The notes under the pieces are model-generated. The model was not told where the DNA came from, did not search any database, and saw only the letters and a list, made by a program, of their open reading frames with translations. From Climacium dendroides (lineage: Eukaryota; Streptophyta; Bryopsida; Hypnales; Climaciaceae): a stretch of 64,000 nucleotides of DNA. Of the stretch, positions 58,301 through 64,000 are shown in pieces. The stretch's first letter is position 1; every line of letters starts with the position of its first letter. The position numbers were made by a program, and so were the translations under genes. The stretch is taken from assembly GCA_950106755.1 (NCBI GenBank), contig OX467086.1:21842001-21906000 (forward strand), in the 5' to 3' direction.

Positions 58301-61073
58301 TGTAACTCAACACCGGAGACTTAAATTGATAGATGTATGTTGTGAAGACAAACAGAACGATACTCAAAGGAAGTTTACATGTAGTTGGATATTGGAAGAG
58401 TTTTCCTAAAGATTATGTGAAAACCCAATCCTAAAGCTAGGTATGTCATTTATGGGTTAACAAATAAACAATAGCAATATAAACATTGGAAAAGACACAT
58501 GGAGGGCCTCTCTCCCTTATTCTCTTAACATTTTTGTTTATGAAGTGAAAGCACAACTATTTCGTAGAAATCATTTTGAAGAGAAGCTCACAATTGAATA
58601 TTGTCTATCAAATTCAATTTTTAGAAAAGATCATTACTATGAAATTAATCAACTACTGATTTTTCAAAGAATTTGATCCTATAGATTTTAAGGAAGTTAT
58701 CATCCAAATTTAATTTGGGAAAAAAGAACATTTTTTTGGAGGCATCCCATACTCAATGGTCAGATTTTTTTTAAATCATTTTGATTGTGTACATCTTGTA
58801 TAATCAATATCTAGGAAATCATGACACTTCTTGATCCAAATGTAGGAGGTATATTTTGGGAGCACACATGTAGGTGGTACAATATTGATTATAGGAGCAC
58901 ACACCTCATTTATTGATGTTTCCTACGAATAAATTATAGAAAAATGTAAGAATTGGAAAATTTTGGAGCAAAAGGTTAGGAATGTATTGAGAGAAACAAC
59001 TCTAATCTCTATTCTAGGATTTGGCGTAAATTAAGAATCCATTCATCTTGGATCCCACATAAATTCAAAAGGACCAAATGAGTACAAGGATACCTACCTT
59101 ATGGTGTAGTGAGGTAAAACCAACCCATTACGTGCAAAAGACTCATTGTAAACACCTTAGGAATGACCCATTAAAGTCTTGCATCACTAATCCATGAGAA
59201 ACTCTTTCCAATAAATGAAATTTGGGCTATATTAGGTTGGTTTAGTAGCTTCAATCAATATCTTGGATGATAGTGATGAAGTGATTAGTGACTACAATAA
59301 AAACCTCTATCCTTTAAGTGTAAATTCATCATATGAAGTGACATTTTTAGACCTTTACGTTGTGGCCATGTTAGGAAATCAATTGAGATTGTTTTAGATG
59401 AAGAAGATGACCATTGTGGATACATTTTTTTTATTGGTTTTGGGGTAACCTAGATACTCTTTTGGACCAATTGAATAGTACACTTCAAAAATTTATAACA
59501 AATTCATATTTCATCACAAAATCAAGAGTAATGTGAACATGAAGTTCTATCCTAGATTAAAAAAAATAGCTTACTAATAGTAGGTAGTGGGAAAATTAAA
59601 TTTAAAAAATACATTGAATTAATGATTCTCAAACAAAATTAAAACTACAAAGAAAACTTTTAACTATTTGACCAATCAAACAAGGAGTGGAAGATCCAAC
59701 TAGTCCCTCAACCAAACCCTAACGGAGTTGTAGAATGTGAATTAGTTGTAGATAGAACTTAGGAATTCGGATTCAAAAACCATAGTTGATGCCATAGCTT
59801 ATGAACTAGAGAATGCGCTAAGGAAGGCGCGTTCACTAGCGTTAAGAGCTATTCTCCATCGTTTTCATGACATTAAGATCAAAGGGTGTGTATTCGGCTC
59901 ATATTGAGCTCAATTAGTTTTCGAGCCTATTAATTATGTGGTTATGCTAGGAGAATAGGCTTGCTTTGCCAATTCTAACATTTTGTAGAAAAATGATATA
60001 CATTTTGATCTTTAGACAATACAGAATGTTGTCAAACATTGACACGCAAAATTAAAACAATTATTTTAAGAAACAAGTATTCTAGTACGTAATTGCCCCT
60101 TGTTGCTCATTCTGCATTCAAATTTTTTTCTAGAAAAATATCCAAATCAATGGGGATTCCTCTCAACATCTAAAAGATAGAGACAGTAAAATTTCAATTG
60201 CTCTCCCCATTTCTCACATTTGTCTATACATGGAAACTTTTTTTTGAAAAAAATTTTTACCTTCTTCAACAGCAATTCCTTTTTTTTTCTTTTTTCTTTT
60301 TCTTTTCTTTTTCTTTTGAAAACAAATGGAAATTCCATTGCAAAACAAAACCGATTGTAAAACAGCCAATCCGCAAGGCTGCAACAATTTCCTTTTGAGC
60401 TCCCTTTCTTTTTCTTCATTTCTTTTCTTTGTAAGATAAGTTTCAATGGGTGGAGCTTTCCAGATGTCAAGAGCAAGTCCACGGTGGACCAATGAAAAAA
60501 AGAGGTGAAAAAACACAAAAGGCCCTTGGCTCCCTTCAATAGTTTAAAATTTTAAAATTTTAAAATTTTAAAAAATGATTTATTATTATTATTTTTTGAA
60601 ACAAACGGCCCCCTTCAATAATTTAAATTGCAAACCGTGGACTTCTTGCTTGGCTTTGCTTGGCTTTCCTCCACCATCATTGGGGGCCCCTTTCTCTTCA
60701 TAATAAGTTCAGGTAGTTGTGTGAGAAGGAACCACGGTAGGACTGGAGCAGGAGTTCCAAAAGATGCAAAAGAGGGGGCCTTTGCAAAAGAAAGGGGGAG
60801 GCCTTTTATGATAATGAAGGAACAAGGGAAGGGACAAGGTGGTGGGGGATTAATTCATTCATTCCAAGCGTAAGGGACAAGAGACATGTTTCTATAAATT
60901 CATTTAATATAGTCTCTTCAAATGTAGAGTGACATTAAAATAAAATAAAAAAGTCAAAATGGTAGGTGACAAGAGAGTATTTAAAATTTTTAAAAAAAAA
61001 TTGTTTGTGTCATGTTTTGAATGTTTTCTTGGTAATGGCTTGTCTTCAAGCTAATTAAAGGTACGTAAGAGGT
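58301..61073. other. Intergenic DNA
   Basis: No gene is seen. The stretch at 59040-59470 is the diverged partner of 1961-2520. A C/T-rich tract lies at 60265-60320. Confidence 0.45.
60543..60573. repeat. (TTTTAAAA)n short tandem repeat
   Basis: About four 8-bp units, self-complementary. Confidence 0.85.
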
Positions 61074-61370
61074 GAAACTGAATTTTGGGGGAAATGAAGC
61101 TTCTTGAAATATTCTTCACTAAATTTTCCTTCAAAGACGAGTGGAATTGACATTTAAACCAAGTCGTTTCATATTTTATGGAGCTTTGTGGAATTAGTTA
61201 TGAAAATTTGAAGTTGAAATGGCATAGGGCTCTAAAATTGGCCACCTCCAAAAATGTACATTGTTTGTACATTGTTGAAGGCTATGAAAAAAGTGACATG
61301 TACAAATAGTATACATTTGAAGAGGTGGGCAATTTTAGAGCCTGTATGCTTTTAGAACCTCCTGTCTTAA
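61074..61370 (+). repeat. Hairpin-family repeat, best copy
   Basis: It runs from CTGAATTTTGGGGGAAATGA through GTCGTTTCATATTTTATGG and TTTGTGGAATTAGTTATGAA to a hairpin whose arms are 61228-61260 and 61310-61342. The arms start GGCTCTAAAATTG and end CAATTTTAGAGCC. It ends AACCTCCTGTCTTA, as does the 27290 copy. Confidence 0.85.
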
Positions 61371-61416
61371 GAATTATAATGCGGGCATGGAATTGTTTGG
61401 AAATGGTCTTTGGTGT

Positions 61417-62314
61417 TTAAAGGACCAAGGAGCCCACTTTGGGCTTTTTTGAGAACTCAGGTAAGCTCGATTGACTTCATGATTTGGATTTTTTGCATTA
61501 ATTTTTTTAAGATGGTTACTTCTCAATATAATTTATATTTGAAGCTTTGTTTCATGTCATTCTCATAAATATTGCAAAAGTTAGAAGGGCTTTTTCAATT
61601 TCAATGTCAAATAGGGCAACAAAAAATTTAAGCTAAAAACATATTAATTATTTTTTTGGAATTGTATAGATTGATACCTACTCAAAAAAATTGAACCATT
61701 GAATTCCAAATAATGAAGTAAAAGTTATGAAGAGTTTTATTTTATGGATAATAAAGGCAAGAAAAAACATATGAAGTCGTCTTTTGTTTTCAATTTTCAA
61801 TATTTTCAAATAAAAATAAAAGGTATTAATTGTTTACTAGAAATTCTCACCATTAGGATTAACAATTCTTGCATTCTTCCAAAAATTATTGGCATATTAG
61901 ATATTTCTTTCATTTAATAACACCTTCCACTTTACAATTTAAAAAATAATGATTATGGAAATTTTCCTAGTTAAATTTTGTAATACATATTTTTAACCCA
62001 TTTTCCAACTTACTAACTAAAATGCTCAAGTTGTTTTTCCTAAAAAAGTTGGAAGACAAAACTTCACCTTCTAGAAGGACTAGAAAAGCCTCCATTTTGA
62101 ATTTTAGACCCGATTTTAGGCAACTTGAACTTGCAATCACTGGGGATATTTACTTTAAAGTTTTGGGACAATTATTTGAACAAGTTAACCAAAAGATCAT
62201 ATGGTTGGTTTTGTTACAAAAAATAAATATTGATGAAGATTTTGACTTTGCTTTGAAGACAAGTTTCTTGAAGCGATTTTGGGCCTCTAAACTCAATGGT
62301 CCTTTAGGGGTTAA
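61417..62314. mobile_element. TTAA-terminus element, ~0.9 kb
   Basis: Starts TTAAAGGACCAAGG and ends GGTCCTTTAGGGGTTAA. It contains interior family phrases (TTCTCACCATTAGGATTAAC, GACTTTGCTTTGAAGAC). There is no transposase; the left terminus is weak. Confidence 0.5.
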
Positions 62315-63027
62315 CTCGTGAAAGACTATGGCACATTTAGGGCATACATTGTTAGAAAATGTTACCTTATTAGGACACTTGAAAAAAAAATGTATAGAAA
62401 AACTTTCAAAAACTTTGATTGCAAAAATTGAACGATCATAGTGTTTGAAATTGAAAGAAAATGTTTTTTATAACCCTATTTGACATGGACAATACACTTT
62501 GACTCATTTTGAAGTAGGACTTTTGCACTAAAGATGGTTTGTTTTTTTGTGACAAATTCATACTATATCATATTAGTTAATAGTTATTTACATGCCAAAT
62601 TTTTGAAGTACAAGAGGGGGCTTATACAATTTTATCAAAGTTGCTAGACTTGCATGCCCAAAAAACTTTATGAAACATAACTTTTGATCTGAGCACCCAA
62701 TCTTCAAATTATTTTAATTTCTTAAAAGAAACATATGTCCACATCTTGTATCAAAAATTCAAAAAGATCCATCAAAAATTGACTTTACAGTAATCTATCT
62801 AAGTTTCCAATTGTCCTTTAGGGTGTAATATCAAATATCCTACACTACTATGCAATTATAATAATTGCATGAATTGCAAAATTGCAAAAATTAGCCAATT
62901 AAAAGTGATAAATAATTTTTGGTTTCATCTAAAAATCAATACAATGATCAGTCAAGAAACTTGAAAGAAAAACACTATGTATGATGAAGATATAAATAAG
63001 TTAAAAAATAAATTAAAAATACAAGTT
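62315..63027. other. AT-rich intergenic DNA
   Basis: Nothing supportable is seen. Confidence 0.45.
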
Positions 63028-63941
63028 TTGACCCTTAAAGTTCCATGGCCTTTTTTCATTGAAAAACATTCAAAACTTCCATTTTTGTTGCTACAAGCAA
63101 AAGAAAATTTTAATTGGTTTTTCTACATATAAAACCACTTGATCTTGAATTAGAATAATATAAAAATGTGAGGAAGAAATTTCAGAAATTTTGATCTTAT
63201 GAATTGCAAGATAATTGCATTTGAAAAGAAGTGAACAAGTTTTTTGGCACAATGGCAAACTAGCTTATGAGACTTTGATTCCTCTTAGCTAATTTTTTTT
63301 CATTTCAAACTTTGAAATAAAAATTCTAATTGTTGAAAGATTGAGTTGAGAGATTATGAAAAAGAAATCCACAAAAATGAACTTGATAATCATTCTTTAA
63401 AAAATTGTTAAATAGATGTAGGTACAATATAGAAGGAAAAACTAAGTTGTTAATAGCTCTAAAGTCAAGGAACTGAAAACCACTAATAACATTAGTAGAT
63501 TGTTTTAACATATAGACCTAATCCCATGGAACTTTATTTGGAATTTATTGAACTTAAAAATGAATCCTTTGAATCATTCTTTTGAGAAGATATTCTATTG
63601 GCCCCCAAAACAAGATTGTATAATTTTCTCATTACTACTCCAAATAGAATGAACCAAATCTTTTCATGTAAACAAAAATGTTTTCTATGAGAAATTAAAT
63701 TTTGAAAATTTTGTTTTGAATTTTTGTGAATATTTTATATTACCTAGCAAGCTGGGGACTAAGGTTGGCATAACTTTTGTTCTTGGTCATCAATTGATAT
63801 AAAAATTATACTCTCTCAAAGCTAATGTGATTTTCTATCTTTAATACTTTTTTTGAAAAATCATGACAAAAATTGAGATCATAGGAACCTACTTGAAATT
63901 CATTTTATCCTTCATAGAAACAATGAGGCTTTAGGGCTTAA
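63028..63941 (-). mobile_element. TTAA-terminus element, ~0.9 kb, degraded
   Basis: Starts TTGACCCTTAAAGTTCCATG and ends GAGGCTTTAGGGCTTAA. The interior parallels copies at 914 and 40818 (CACTTGATCTTGAATTAGAA, CTCATTACTACTCCAAATAG). Confidence 0.55.
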
Positions 63942-64000
63942 TGCTCTCAACTATTGTAGGGTGAGGTGTTCAAATTTTGCACAACAAAGGAATGTAAACA

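Noticed and set aside
60147..60539. 130-codon minus-strand frame rich in Lys/Glu
   Set aside because: It is a translation of an A/G-rich tract; low complexity.

Overview
This is a eukaryotic nuclear window, almost certainly from a plant (streptophyte). It has canonical GT-AG introns of about 100 to 850 bp, one long gene of about 15 kb, and very AT-rich flanks filled with degenerate repeats. The gene belongs to the RME-8/DNAJC13 family, whose plant member is GRV2/KAM2. A bryophyte or another non-seed plant is my best guess, but the sequence alone does not fix the lineage.

Layout. Bases 1-8200 are AT-rich intergenic DNA. They hold a short tandem-repeat array (2858-3287), two transposon-like elements with TTAA-type ends (914-1806 and 3493-4077), a foldback (1820-1954) and a clean MULE-type MITE with a 9-bp target duplication (5820-6084). 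Bases 8203-25550 are the single convincing gene: a TATA-like promoter, a long leader, 29 predicted coding exons (9541-24480) and a probable 3' UTR. Bases 26000-64000 hold no gene that I can support. They contain many diverged copies of two repeat families, simple repeats, a duplicated 0.35-kb segment (50917-51620) and several GC-richer islands without coding signal.

The gene. The reconstructed protein is 2244 residues long and all exon phases agree. It carries the four IWN motifs typical of RME-8 (Trp near residues 715, 1161, 1514 and 1869) and the conserved block with the F-P-x-Y-P-I-R-D-P pattern. In canonical RME-8/GRV2 a DnaJ (J) domain lies between IWN motifs 2 and 3. Here that place is taken by the exon 27/28 junction (residue 1242/1243), and no HPD-bearing J domain can be found. 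The window therefore appears to carry a J-domain-less GRV2/RME-8 paralogue, probably an endosomal scaffold that can no longer activate Hsp70 in the usual way. Its 5' half is cut into 28 small exons, while its 3' 2.9 kb is one exon.

Repeats. The intergenic DNA is dominated by non-autonomous elements whose ends read TTAA-CCCCTAAAG ... CTTTAGGGG-TTAA (TTAA-targeting, piggyBac-like or Sola3-like by terminus). A second family ends in a conserved hairpin of about 115 bp. A third, short family occurs three times inside introns of the gene.
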